Source of the DNA: Niastella koreensis GR20-10
GTDB taxonomy: Bacteria > Bacteroidota > Bacteroidia > Chitinophagales > Chitinophagaceae
DNA: 64,000 nucleotides
Assembly (NCBI RefSeq): GCF_000246855.1
Contig: NC_016609.1
Span: 8,940,744-9,004,743 of the forward strand
Direction: 5' to 3'
Positions 1-6,929 of this stretch are shown here, one piece after another. The notes beneath the pieces were generated by a model. The model ran no database searches. It saw nothing but the letters and a program-made list of their open reading frames with translations, and had not been told where the DNA came from. The translations under genes and the position numbers were made by a program. Position 1 is the first letter of the stretch, and each line of letters starts with the position of its first letter.

Positions 1-136
1 AGGTGTAATCAACACATTGTCAGGTTAAAAGGGTAGTAAAAATCCGCCTGTAAAAATATTTTCTACCCGGGAACAATTTACGAACCACGAACACCGTTAG
101 TATATCGGTTTTTCATAGGATATTGGATTTTTAACG

Positions 137-169
137 GGCCTGGATTTCTATCCGGGCCTTCTTGTTTTT
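137..169 (+). terminator. Rho-independent terminator of an upstream gene
   Basis: A stem of GGCCTGGAT and ATCCGGGCC (one mismatch) with loop TTCT is followed by a T-rich run ending in TTTTT. It faces the plus strand and probably ends a gene lying left of the window. The rest of bases 1-309 shows no gene; it is AT-rich leader sequence before the CvpA-CAP gene. Confidence 0.6.
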
Positions 170-309
170 AACAGTTTCCTTCGGCTAAAAATGTAGATAT
201 TTAGCAACAATACGATCCGCCCCCAGGTAAATCTTCCGGACCCATACCAGTAAACTACAATCCGTACAGTGAGCATGGTTTTTTAGTATTAATAACAAAG
301 GTTGCAAGT

Positions 310-1263
310 ATGAATCTGATCGATTTTCTGCTACTGTTAATAGTAGCCTATGGTATGTGGGATGGCTGGCAAAAAGGTTTTATCGTGGAACTATTGTACC
401 TGATGGGCCTTATTGTAAGCATTGCAGTAACCTTTTTATTTTATCCTTACCCTACTATTTTTATCAACAAATATATTCCTGCACTCGGCTCCTGGGCATT
501 GCCGCTGGCTTTTATAATTACATATGTACTAATGCGGGTAATTACAAATGTGCTTATCAATAAAACATTGTACAGAATTCCGGTGGAGGCGCATGGCCGC
601 TGGGATAACAAGATGCTGGGTTTAATACCCGGTTTTGTAAATGGTGTTACCCATGCAGTAATTGTGGCTGCCCTGTTGCTGGCCCTGCCCATCAGTAATA
701 ACATCTCCAACACAACCCGCCAAAGCCGCTTTGTAGTTATGTTGTCGGTGCCGGCCGAGTTGATAGAAACCAAATTATCGCTGGTATTTACTGAAGTGGA
801 AAGAACCATGAACCGGTTAACGGTAAAGCCCGGTTCCAATGAAACGGTCATCCTTCCCTTTAAAGTGATGGCGCCGCCACCCCGGCCCGATCTGGAAACA
901 CTGATGTTGAGCTGGGTAAATGCCGAGCGGATAAAAGCGGGCTTGAATACCCTGAAACTGGATCGGGAATTAACCGAGGTTGGCCGCAAGCATTCGATCG
1001 ATATGTTTCAACGAGGTTATTTTTCACACGTGTCGCCCGACGGGAAAGGACCCTTTGACCGCATGAAAGAGGATAGGGTGCAATTCACCAATGCCGGGGA
1101 GAACATTGCACTGGCGCCCACCTTGGATATTGCACATAATGGATTAATGCATTCGCCGGGGCACCGCGCTAACATCCTCCGGCCCGAATTTGGCCGTTTG
1201 GGTATTGGAATAGTAGATGGCGGTAAGTATGGGCTCATGATATCACAGGAATTCAGAAATTAG
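310..1263 (+). CDS. CvpA family membrane protein fused to a CAP/SCP domain
   Basis: 317 residues. Residues 1 to about 165 look like CvpA: an opening helix LIDFLLLLIVAYGMWDGWQKG typical of the family, then further hydrophobic segments around 24-46, 60-80 and 105-125. Residues about 195-315 are a CAP (cysteine-rich secretory protein/PR-1) domain, visible from WVNAERIKAGL, the SHVSPDGKGPFDRM stretch, AGENIA, and the HSPGHRANIL signature. CvpA proteins are inner-membrane proteins linked to colicin V export and envelope stress; CAP domains are secreted and often bind lipids or envelope ligands. The order suggests a membrane anchor presenting the CAP domain in the periplasm (inference). ATG start at 310; no exact -7 box was seen just upstream. 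The gene stands alone. Family assignment is firm, the biological role is unknown. Confidence 0.9.
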   Translation: MNLIDFLLLLIVAYGMWDGWQKGFIVELLYLMGLIVSIAVTFLFYPYPTIFINKYIPALGSWALPLAFIITYVLMRVITNVLINKTLYRIPVEAHGRWDNKMLGLIPGFVNGVTHAVIVAALLLALPISNNISNTTRQSRFVVMLSVPAELIETKLSLVFTEVERTMNRLTVKPGSNETVILPFKVMAPPPRPDLETLMLSWVNAERIKAGLNTLKLDRELTEVGRKHSIDMFQRGYFSHVSPDGKGPFDRMKEDRVQFTNAGENIALAPTLDIAHNGLMHSPGHRANILRPEFGRLGIGIVDGGKYGLMISQEFRN

Positions 1264-1335
1264 TTTACAGTTCATAGTTTACAGTTTACTGTTCGGGAAT
1301 AACAGAGAACTCTGAACAGAGAACTGAGAGCAGTA

Positions 1336-1506
1336 TTATTTCCCTCCAAAAAGCTTACTGATAATCCAAAATATCAACCCTATTACCAATACTACTAAGA
1401 ATATCCCCCACCACATACCCGCTTTAAAAATGCCTTCAACAGCGGCGCAACCTGAATAAAACAAGGTCATCAGCAGAAAACATAAGCCGTAATATTTCTT
1501 TATCAT
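1336..1506 (-). CDS. Small lipoprotein-like membrane protein (56 aa)
   Basis: An ATG at 1506 gives 56 residues: a signal-peptide-like start with a lipobox-like LFYSGC, then a strongly hydrophobic segment (WWGIFLVVLVIGLIFWII) and the basic tail SKLFGGK. An upstream in-frame TTG at 1521 would add five residues and is less likely. Very small proteins of this shape are common in Bacteroidota and are often mislabelled as phosphatidate cytidylyltransferase; nothing here supports that activity. It is a stand-alone gene between the CvpA-CAP gene and proB. Likely a real small membrane protein of unknown function. Confidence 0.65.
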   Translation of the reverse strand: MIKKYYGLCFLLMTLFYSGCAAVEGIFKAGMWWGIFLVVLVIGLIFWIISKLFGGK

Positions 1507-1657
1507 AACACGAGATTTCAAGTATTAACTAAAACTATGTGCCGGTTATAATATGTTGACATTCATTTATTTGGTATTGCTTTTTGTGGAGTTATTTGCA
1601 CAATATGCTAACATCTGGAAGTTGAATTAGTGATTAGGAAACGTCGAACTTTGAACT

Positions 1658-1685
1658 TTGAACTGGGAACTATGAGCTAAATTTG
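1658..1685 (+). promoter_or_regulatory. proB promoter: TTG-N17-TAAATTTG
   Basis: TTG at 1658-1660 and TAAATTTG at 1678-1685 are separated by 17 bases, matching the Bacteroidota sigma-A consensus (TTG-N17-19-TAnnTTTG). The box ends three bases before the ATG at 1689, so the mRNA should be leaderless or nearly so. The TTG lies inside a GAACTTTGAACTTTGAACT repeat. Confidence 0.65.
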
Positions 1686-1688
1686 CGC

Positions 1689-2723
1689 ATGCAAAAACCG
1701 GTTATTGTAATAAAGCTAGGCACGGCGGTGATAACGAATGAGGAGGGCGTAATCAGTCATACCATTATAAAGAAGGTGGCGTCGGAAGTTGCGGAGCTGT
1801 TTCATACGCATCGAGTAGTGTTGGTATCGAGTGGGGCCGTGGGCAGCGGAAAAGTATTTATTCAAAATTACAAGGGCAGTATTACTGAACGTAAGGCGGC
1901 AGCAGCCGTAGGCAATCCTTTGCTGATCCAATTATACCAGAAACAATTTTCCAAATTCGATATTCCGGTGGCGCAAGCGCTTTGCGAACGGCACCATTTC
2001 AGCAACCGGTTTCAGTTTGTTCAGTTAAAAGAAACCTTTGAAGCCTTTTGGCAGAACGGTATTTTACCTATTGTGAATGAAAACGACCTGGTAAGCAATG
2101 TGGAGCTTAAGTTCAGCGACAACGACGAGCTGGCCACCCTCATTGCCGTAGGTTTTGATGCAGAAACCCTGGTGATCTGTACTTCCGTGGGCGGTTTTAT
2201 GGATGATGCCAAAAACATTATTCCCCGGGTAGAAAAGATCGACAACAAAGTGCTGGGTTATGTTCAAACCAGTAAAAGCAGTCTTGGTTTGGGTGGCATG
2301 ACCTCCAAACTTACTTTTACCCGGCTCGCTACATCCCTGGGCATTCAGGTAATCATCTGCGGACTAAAAGGGTCAACGCCATTTGCCGATGCGTTGGCCG
2401 GTAAAAACGGAACTACCTTTGTATCGCAGGAATCGAATTTAAAGGCCCGCCAAAAATGGCTGGCCAGCGGTTCTATTACCCTCGGCACGCTGTCGGTTGA
2501 TAAAGGCGCCGTCAGGGCCTTGCAACAACGCCGCAGTTTGTTAACTGTTGGAGTAACCAATGTGCAGGGAAAATTTGCAGCGGGTGAAGTAGTGCAGATA
2601 AAAGATGAAGAAGAAAGCATCATTGGCGTAGCCAAAGTAAAACTGGATGCCGGCGCTATCCGCGATGGCATTTCACAAAAGAATGTACTGGCGGCGCATG
2701 CCGACGATATTGTAATATTTTAA
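1689..2723 (+). CDS. proB: Glutamate 5-kinase (ProB)
   Basis: Phosphorylates L-glutamate with ATP to gamma-glutamyl phosphate, the first step of proline synthesis, in the cytosol. The amino-acid kinase fold is clear: VIKLGTAVITN near the start, LVSSGAVGSG (nucleotide/substrate loop), PIVNENDLVS and FSDNDELA, and the GLGGMTSKL loop. Residues from about 260 are a C-terminal extension resembling a PUA domain (residues SITLGTLSVDKGA onward), as in full-length ProB. The start is the ATG at 1689; an in-frame TTG at 1683 overlaps the -7 box and is unlikely. proA follows after 10 bases, so the two form an operon that carries out the first two steps of the pathway. Confidence 0.95.
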   Translation: MQKPVIVIKLGTAVITNEEGVISHTIIKKVASEVAELFHTHRVVLVSSGAVGSGKVFIQNYKGSITERKAAAAVGNPLLIQLYQKQFSKFDIPVAQALCERHHFSNRFQFVQLKETFEAFWQNGILPIVNENDLVSNVELKFSDNDELATLIAVGFDAETLVICTSVGGFMDDAKNIIPRVEKIDNKVLGYVQTSKSSLGLGGMTSKLTFTRLATSLGIQVIICGLKGSTPFADALAGKNGTTFVSQESNLKARQKWLASGSITLGTLSVDKGAVRALQQRRSLLTVGVTNVQGKFAAGEVVQIKDEEESIIGVAKVKLDAGAIRDGISQKNVLAAHADDIVIF

Positions 2724-2733
2724 TTGAGACCTG

Positions 2734-3978
2734 ATGAGCAGTAGTGTACAACAATCGATAATCAAGACCTGGAAAGCCGCCATCAACCTGCGGCAGGCGA
2801 CCGATAAACAACTGAAAGCTGTTTTATTACAACTGGCCGATGAACTGGAGAAGAACAGCGCGGCCATTATTAAAGCGAATAAGCTGGACGTAGAAAAGCA
2901 GGACCCCAACAATCCCAGGGTAGACAGGCTGTTGTTGAATAAGGAACGCATCGCGGGTATTGCCAACGCCATTCGCAATATCAGCAAGTTGCCTAACCCT
3001 GCCGGGAAAACGCTGGAAAAGCGCAAACTGGATAATGGGTTGTTACTGCATAAGATCGCAGTGCCCCTGGGTGTGGTGGGCGCTATTTATGAATCAAGAC
3101 CCAACGTAACATACGATATTGCGGCGCTTTGCATCCGCAGCCAGAACGGTTGCGTGCTCAAAGGCAGCAGCGAAGCAGATAATTCAAACCAGGCCGCCAT
3201 CCGCCTCATTAAAAAAGTACTGAAGGCAAATGACATCGATCCCGATTGTGTGACCCTGCTGCCCTCAGAGCGTGAAACCGTACAGGAATTATTTACCGCT
3301 ACCAAATATGTAGATGTACTGATTCCCCGTGGTTCCGAATCGCTGATCCAGTTTGTAAGAAAGAACAGCCTGGTACCAGTGATTGAAACCGGCGCCGGCG
3401 TATGCCATGTGTATGTGGAGAAAGAAGCTTCCATTAAGAAAGCGGTAGATATTGTAGTAAATGCCAAGGTATCGCGCCCATCGGTGTGCAATGCCATGGA
3501 TACGGTGATTGTTGATGAAGCTGTAGCGCCCGCTTTCCTGAAACAGTTGCAACCAAAGTTCAATGAGCACCAGGTAGAAATATTTGCCGATGCCAAATCG
3601 CATAAATTATTAAAAGGCTATCCTCATTTACAACAGGCCACTCCTGAAGATTTTGACCGGGAATTCCAAAGCCTGAAATGTGCAGTAAAGGTGGTGAAGA
3701 ACATCGATGAAGCGCTGGACCACATTCGCGAACATTCTACCAAACACAGCGAAGCTATTGTGAGCAATAACAAAAAGAATTGCGCCCGCTTTTTACAGGA
3801 AGTAGATGCGGCCGCTGTGTACACCAATGCCAGCACCCGGTTTACCGATGGGGAAGAAATGGGCCTCGGCGCCGAAATCGGCATCTCCACCCAAAAATTG
3901 CATGCCCGCGGTCCTTTTGCTTTGGAGAAATTGGTTACTGAGAAGTGGTTGCTACAGGGTAATGGACAAGTTAGATAA
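2734..3978 (+). CDS. proA: Gamma-glutamyl phosphate reductase (ProA)
   Basis: NADPH-dependent reduction of gamma-glutamyl phosphate to glutamate semialdehyde, which cyclises to pyrroline-5-carboxylate. 414 residues, the normal ProA length. Family landmarks: VPLGVVGAIYESRPNVT, the KGSSEA loop, VIETGAGVCHVYVE, and the active-site cysteine in SRPSVCNAMDT. The C-terminal LGAEIGISTQKLHARGPFAL is diagnostic. It follows proB by 10 bases in the same operon. No proC is present in this window. Confidence 0.97.
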   Translation: MSSSVQQSIIKTWKAAINLRQATDKQLKAVLLQLADELEKNSAAIIKANKLDVEKQDPNNPRVDRLLLNKERIAGIANAIRNISKLPNPAGKTLEKRKLDNGLLLHKIAVPLGVVGAIYESRPNVTYDIAALCIRSQNGCVLKGSSEADNSNQAAIRLIKKVLKANDIDPDCVTLLPSERETVQELFTATKYVDVLIPRGSESLIQFVRKNSLVPVIETGAGVCHVYVEKEASIKKAVDIVVNAKVSRPSVCNAMDTVIVDEAVAPAFLKQLQPKFNEHQVEIFADAKSHKLLKGYPHLQQATPEDFDREFQSLKCAVKVVKNIDEALDHIREHSTKHSEAIVSNNKKNCARFLQEVDAAAVYTNASTRFTDGEEMGLGAEIGISTQKLHARGPFALEKLVTEKWLLQGNGQVR

Positions 3979-3989
3979 TATATTAATGA

Positions 3990-4160
3990 AAACAGCCTGG
4001 AGCTGTAACACGCGCCGCCCGGTTACTGGAAAAAAGCCAGTACAACATTTCAGAAATCGCCTACGAAGTTGGTTTCAACAATCCCAAATACTTCGCCCGC
4101 ACTTTTAAGAAAGAATTCGGACTACTACCCTCAGAGTATGCACAAAAAGGGAAAGCATAG
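3990..4160 (+). pseudogene. Remnant of an AraC-family regulator (C-terminal HTH only)
   Basis: In frame from about 4011 to the TAG at 4158-4160 the DNA reads ARAARLLEKSQYNISEIAYE then VGFNNPKYFARTFKKEFG and LLPSEYAQKGKA. This is the second helix-turn-helix of AraC/XylS regulators, with the classic ISEIAYEVGF.NPKYFARTFKKEFG signature. No start codon or first helix-turn-helix precedes it; a stop (TGA at 3987) lies just upstream in frame. It starts only a few bases after the proA stop. The tail of a once larger regulator survives, probably after a deletion. Confidence 0.8.
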
Positions 4161-4182
4161 TTTGGGCCTTTTTCACTACTGC

Positions 4183-4518
4183 CTACTGCCTTTGATGTCC
4201 CGGTGCATAATCCCTGGCAGATTGATCCCCATGCAATTTCTTCTCCTGTCCTGGAGGTAAACGGTGATGTTTTCCATGATGGTGATCGTCATGGTCTTCA
4301 TCCCGGTCGTCATCGTCATCATCATCGTGTTCGTGTTTATGATGCCGCCCTTTGTGGTCTTCCTCGTCATCGGACCCATGGTGGTCAGGAGTTTGCGATT
4401 GGGGAGTGGCAGGTTGCGGAGTTTCCGTGGGCGTGGAAGAGTTTTCTGTTGCCGTTTTATGTTTACAGCTGCTTCCAATCAGTACAAGCAATGCCAGCAC
4501 AAAATGTTTAGCGTTCAT
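4183..4518 (-). CDS. His/Asp-rich putative lipoprotein
   Basis: 111 residues starting at ATG 4518. A signal peptide ends in the lipobox LIGSSC, so the mature protein is probably lipid-anchored at Cys18. Then come a Thr/Pro/Gln-rich linker, a low-complexity run of histidines and aspartates over residues about 46-84, and a C-terminal motif RLPPGQEKKLHGDQSARDYA. That PPGQxKK...SA..APG tail recurs in small Bacteroidota lipoproteins that are often misnamed quinol oxidase subunit 4. The His/Asp run suggests metal binding (inference from composition). Stand-alone gene, convergent with the AraC remnant. Plus-strand reading frames over it are shadows caused by the repetitive sequence. Confidence 0.75.
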   Translation of the reverse strand: MNAKHFVLALLVLIGSSCKHKTATENSSTPTETPQPATPQSQTPDHHGSDDEEDHKGRHHKHEHDDDDDDDRDEDHDDHHHGKHHRLPPGQEKKLHGDQSARDYAPGHQRQ

Positions 4519-4669
4519 TTTCTTAGGGTATTGAATTTTGAGAAGGCAAGTATAGTATTAATTATTTTATAATACAATTATCGGGTTCCAGGTTTCAAGA
4601 TACAGGTTGCAGGGATGGCGTCGAAAAAGCCTTGTAACCTGAAACCTGAAACAGACTTTTATATCTTGT
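4519..4669. other. Gap with imperfect inverted repeat
   Basis: Between the lipoprotein gene and the GH31 remnant lies an imperfect inverted repeat: CAGGTTTCAAGATACAGG at about 4590 and its approximate complement CCTTGTAACCTGAAACCTG at about 4631-4649. It could fold into a long hairpin. It belongs to the low-complexity intergenic sequence found throughout the window. No gene is seen. Confidence 0.4.
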
Positions 4670-4960
4670 CAGTAGCCTATTCACAACAGAAGATGGCGTG
4701 GTCGTAAGAATTGACCAGCCCCAGGCAGGCGGAGCCCCGGCAATGTAAAACTGCAGGTGGTGAACGATAACATCATTCACGTTACCGCCGCTGCCGGTGA
4801 TTCCTTTTCTGCAGCCCCCGGTTTAATGACCAATGTTCAAAAACGTTATCCCGAATAGAAGCTGGAAGAACAGGGCGATTGGCTGGTGTTACAAACCGCC
4901 AGTTTGCGGGCTGCTACCGTTCAATATGTTGGAGAACAGCAGGCTTTAACCATGAAGTAA
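4670..4960 (+). pseudogene. Decayed N-terminal fragment of a GH31 glycosidase
   Basis: Two reading frames joined by a frameshift near 4740 read like the N-terminal beta-sandwich of GH31 alpha-xylosidases. The first gives TTEDGVVVRIDQPQAGGAPA; the second gives VKLQVVNDNIIHVTAAAG followed by DSFSAAPGLM. The second frame has an in-frame TAG at 4856-4858, then continues LEEQGDWLVLQTASLRAATV and stops at 4958-4960. No signal peptide, start codon or catalytic barrel remains. GH31 assignment is from recalled family features (LQVVNDNIIRVT-type strand, L.TA.L.A.V strand), so it is probable, not proven. Confidence 0.6.
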
Positions 4961-5550
4961 ACATTTTAGTACCCAGAAAAGCACATTTTACTACCCTCAT
5001 ATTTTATAGCAACCGGTATTTTAGCTACCTGAAATTCTTTTAAAAGGGGCGCCTGATAACACCCCTGTTGCTGAACGATTGCTAGCCATTGCCTTTTCCA
5101 TTTCCAGGTTGTTCGGGAGTACCGGGCAACCTGGAATTTTTTTAGGCCATCCTGGAAAATATACGATTGGATCGACCCGAAAATCCCGTATTTCCCGAAA
5201 ACTATCTTATTCCTTGCAATGCAGACAGTTATCGGCAGAAAATGCCCGTTCTCCACAATAAAATGTTAAAAGAACAGTTGTTAGTTTGGTGGTGAGACAT
5301 AATTAAATAATGCTTGTTGCGTTTAAGCATAAGTATAGGTTAAACCAGGGGCGATCTTGTAGGGCCGGATACTGTCAAAACCCGGGAACTAAGTATTATT
5401 CTTACTTATACGTACTTAATTATTAGTAACGCGCGTTATATATATTACGCATTGAATAATATGGAACATGTGCAAAGCGACAATCAATGCCCCGTGGCTA
5501 CAGAACCAGAGCGTTCATCGATTTTCAAATTACATTAATCAATAACTGAG
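4961..5550. other. AT-rich intergenic region upstream of the first aldo/keto reductase
   Basis: No convincing gene is present in these 590 bases. The last 170 are AT-rich and hold a perfect 12-bp palindrome, TAACGCGCGTTA, at 5427-5438 that could be an operator for the reductase gene. A short frame at 5461 (25 codons, MEHVQSDNQCPVATEPER...) ends 12 bases before the reductase ATG region; it has no recognisable similarity and is left uncalled. Confidence 0.4.
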
Positions 5551-6546
5551 ATGGCATATACCCCGTCTTCGACCCGTTACGATTCCATGACGTACAATCG
5601 TTGCGGCAACAGCGGCTTATTGTTACCGGCTTTGTCGCTCGGGTTATGGCATAATTTCGGCGGAGTAGACGATTTCAAAAAAGCACGCCATATAGTTAGG
5701 CATGCATTTGACAAAGGCATTACCCACTTTGACCTGGCGAATAACTACGGGCCACCGCCCGGATCAGCCGAGGAGAATTTTGGGACTATGTTGAAGAAAG
5801 ATTTCTCGGGTTACCTGCGCGATGAGTTGATCATTTCATCAAAGGCAGGATACCTGATGTGGCCGGGACCTTACGGCAATTGGGGATCGAGAAAATACCT
5901 GATGGCAAGCCTCGATCAAAGTTTGAAACGGATGCGGTTGAACTATGTTGACATTTTTTACTCGCACCGGCCAGACCCTGATACACCGCTGGAAGAAACG
6001 ATGATGGCACTGCATGATATAGTAAAAAGTGGAAAGGCTTTATATGCAGGCATCTCTAACTATCCGGCAGCAGAAGCAAAAAGAGCGTTTGAGATTTTGA
6101 AAAAGGCAGGCACCCCCTGTTTGATTCATCAGCCGAAATATTCGATGTTTGAAAGATGGGTGGAAGGCGGTTTGCTCGATGTGCTGGAAGAATACGGTGT
6201 AGGTTGTATTCCGTTCTCCCCACTGGCGCAGGGCATGTTAACCGACAGGTATTTAAAAGGTATACCAGAAGATTCAAGAGCATCAAAAGAACATGGCTTT
6301 TTAAAGGCGAATGAAATAACGCCCGAGAGAATTGAACGAATAAAAAAGCTGAATGAAATAGCGAGACGCCGTAACCAGTCGCTGGCGCAAATGGCCTTAA
6401 GCTGGTTGCTGAAAGACAAACGGGTAACAACTGTATTGATCGGCGTAAGCTCATCGGAGCAGTTGGATAATAACCTGGCCTGTCTTGCCAACCGGCAGTT
6501 CTCATCTGCAGAACTTAGTGAGATTGAATTGATATTGAAGGGATAA
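5551..6546 (+). CDS. Aldo/keto reductase, L-glyceraldehyde 3-phosphate reductase type
   Basis: 331-residue soluble NADPH-dependent oxidoreductase. The AKR catalytic tetrad is visible: Asp and Tyr in THFDLANNYGPP, Lys in IISSKAGY and His in IFYSHRPDPDTP. The opening MTYNRCGNSGLLLPALSLGLWHNFG, the NNYGPPPGSAEENFG loop and WPGPYGNWGSRKYL match the YghZ/Gpr subgroup, which reduces L-glyceraldehyde 3-phosphate and methylglyoxal-like aldehydes. The C-terminal cofactor-binding stretch VLIGVSSSEQLDNN is intact. ATG at 5551. It may help detoxify reactive aldehydes (inference from the subgroup). Single-gene unit, with the secreted GH2-like gene 384 bases downstream. Confidence 0.9.
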   Translation: MAYTPSSTRYDSMTYNRCGNSGLLLPALSLGLWHNFGGVDDFKKARHIVRHAFDKGITHFDLANNYGPPPGSAEENFGTMLKKDFSGYLRDELIISSKAGYLMWPGPYGNWGSRKYLMASLDQSLKRMRLNYVDIFYSHRPDPDTPLEETMMALHDIVKSGKALYAGISNYPAAEAKRAFEILKKAGTPCLIHQPKYSMFERWVEGGLLDVLEEYGVGCIPFSPLAQGMLTDRYLKGIPEDSRASKEHGFLKANEITPERIERIKKLNEIARRRNQSLAQMALSWLLKDKRVTTVLIGVSSSEQLDNNLACLANRQFSSAELSEIELILKG

Positions 6547-6929
6547 AATGCAGATATGAATGCAAAATATTTTGCTAAACGGTATGCAACATATAACTAT
6601 AGTAAAAGGTTTTAGAACGCTTAGACAAAACAAAATTTAGTATTATATTGCACCGTTCGTAAAAGCTACCTATAGATTTTTCCTGTAATGCAATGTGTGC
6701 GCGGCTTTTAATTGAAACAGCAACAGTACCATTTCTGTTCAAGGTAAAGCAGGTTAGCATAAAACATGTTACAGCTATAGGGAACCGTATAACCCCGCCA
6801 ACCCAACAACCGCATGGAATAACCGCCGAGGTATTCTTTTGCTGCTGGCGAGTTATATAGACAATCTGGTCAGTAGTTTTTACATGGGTCTGATATCTTA
6901 TTTAGTAGCTACTTATCCATACACCTGAA
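6547..6929. other. 383-bp leader region of the GH2-like gene
   Basis: No gene was found. The region is AT-rich and contains TTTAGTATTATATTGCACC around 6635-6655, a loose -7-like match. A long untranslated leader for the following gene is possible. Nothing else was recognised. Confidence 0.35.

Noticed and set aside
1683-1688. TTG start for proB two codons upstream
   Set aside because: It overlaps the TAAATTTG box; the ATG at 1689 fits the family better.
4203-4572. Plus-strand frames full of Met/Val/Ile opposite the His/Asp-rich lipoprotein
   Set aside because: They are complements of the GAT/CAT repeat tract; the minus-strand frame has a signal peptide, lipobox and conserved tail.
4966-5256. 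96-codon minus-strand frame
   Set aside because: No start context, no recognisable domain, and internal echoes (FQVA) that come from local DNA repeats.
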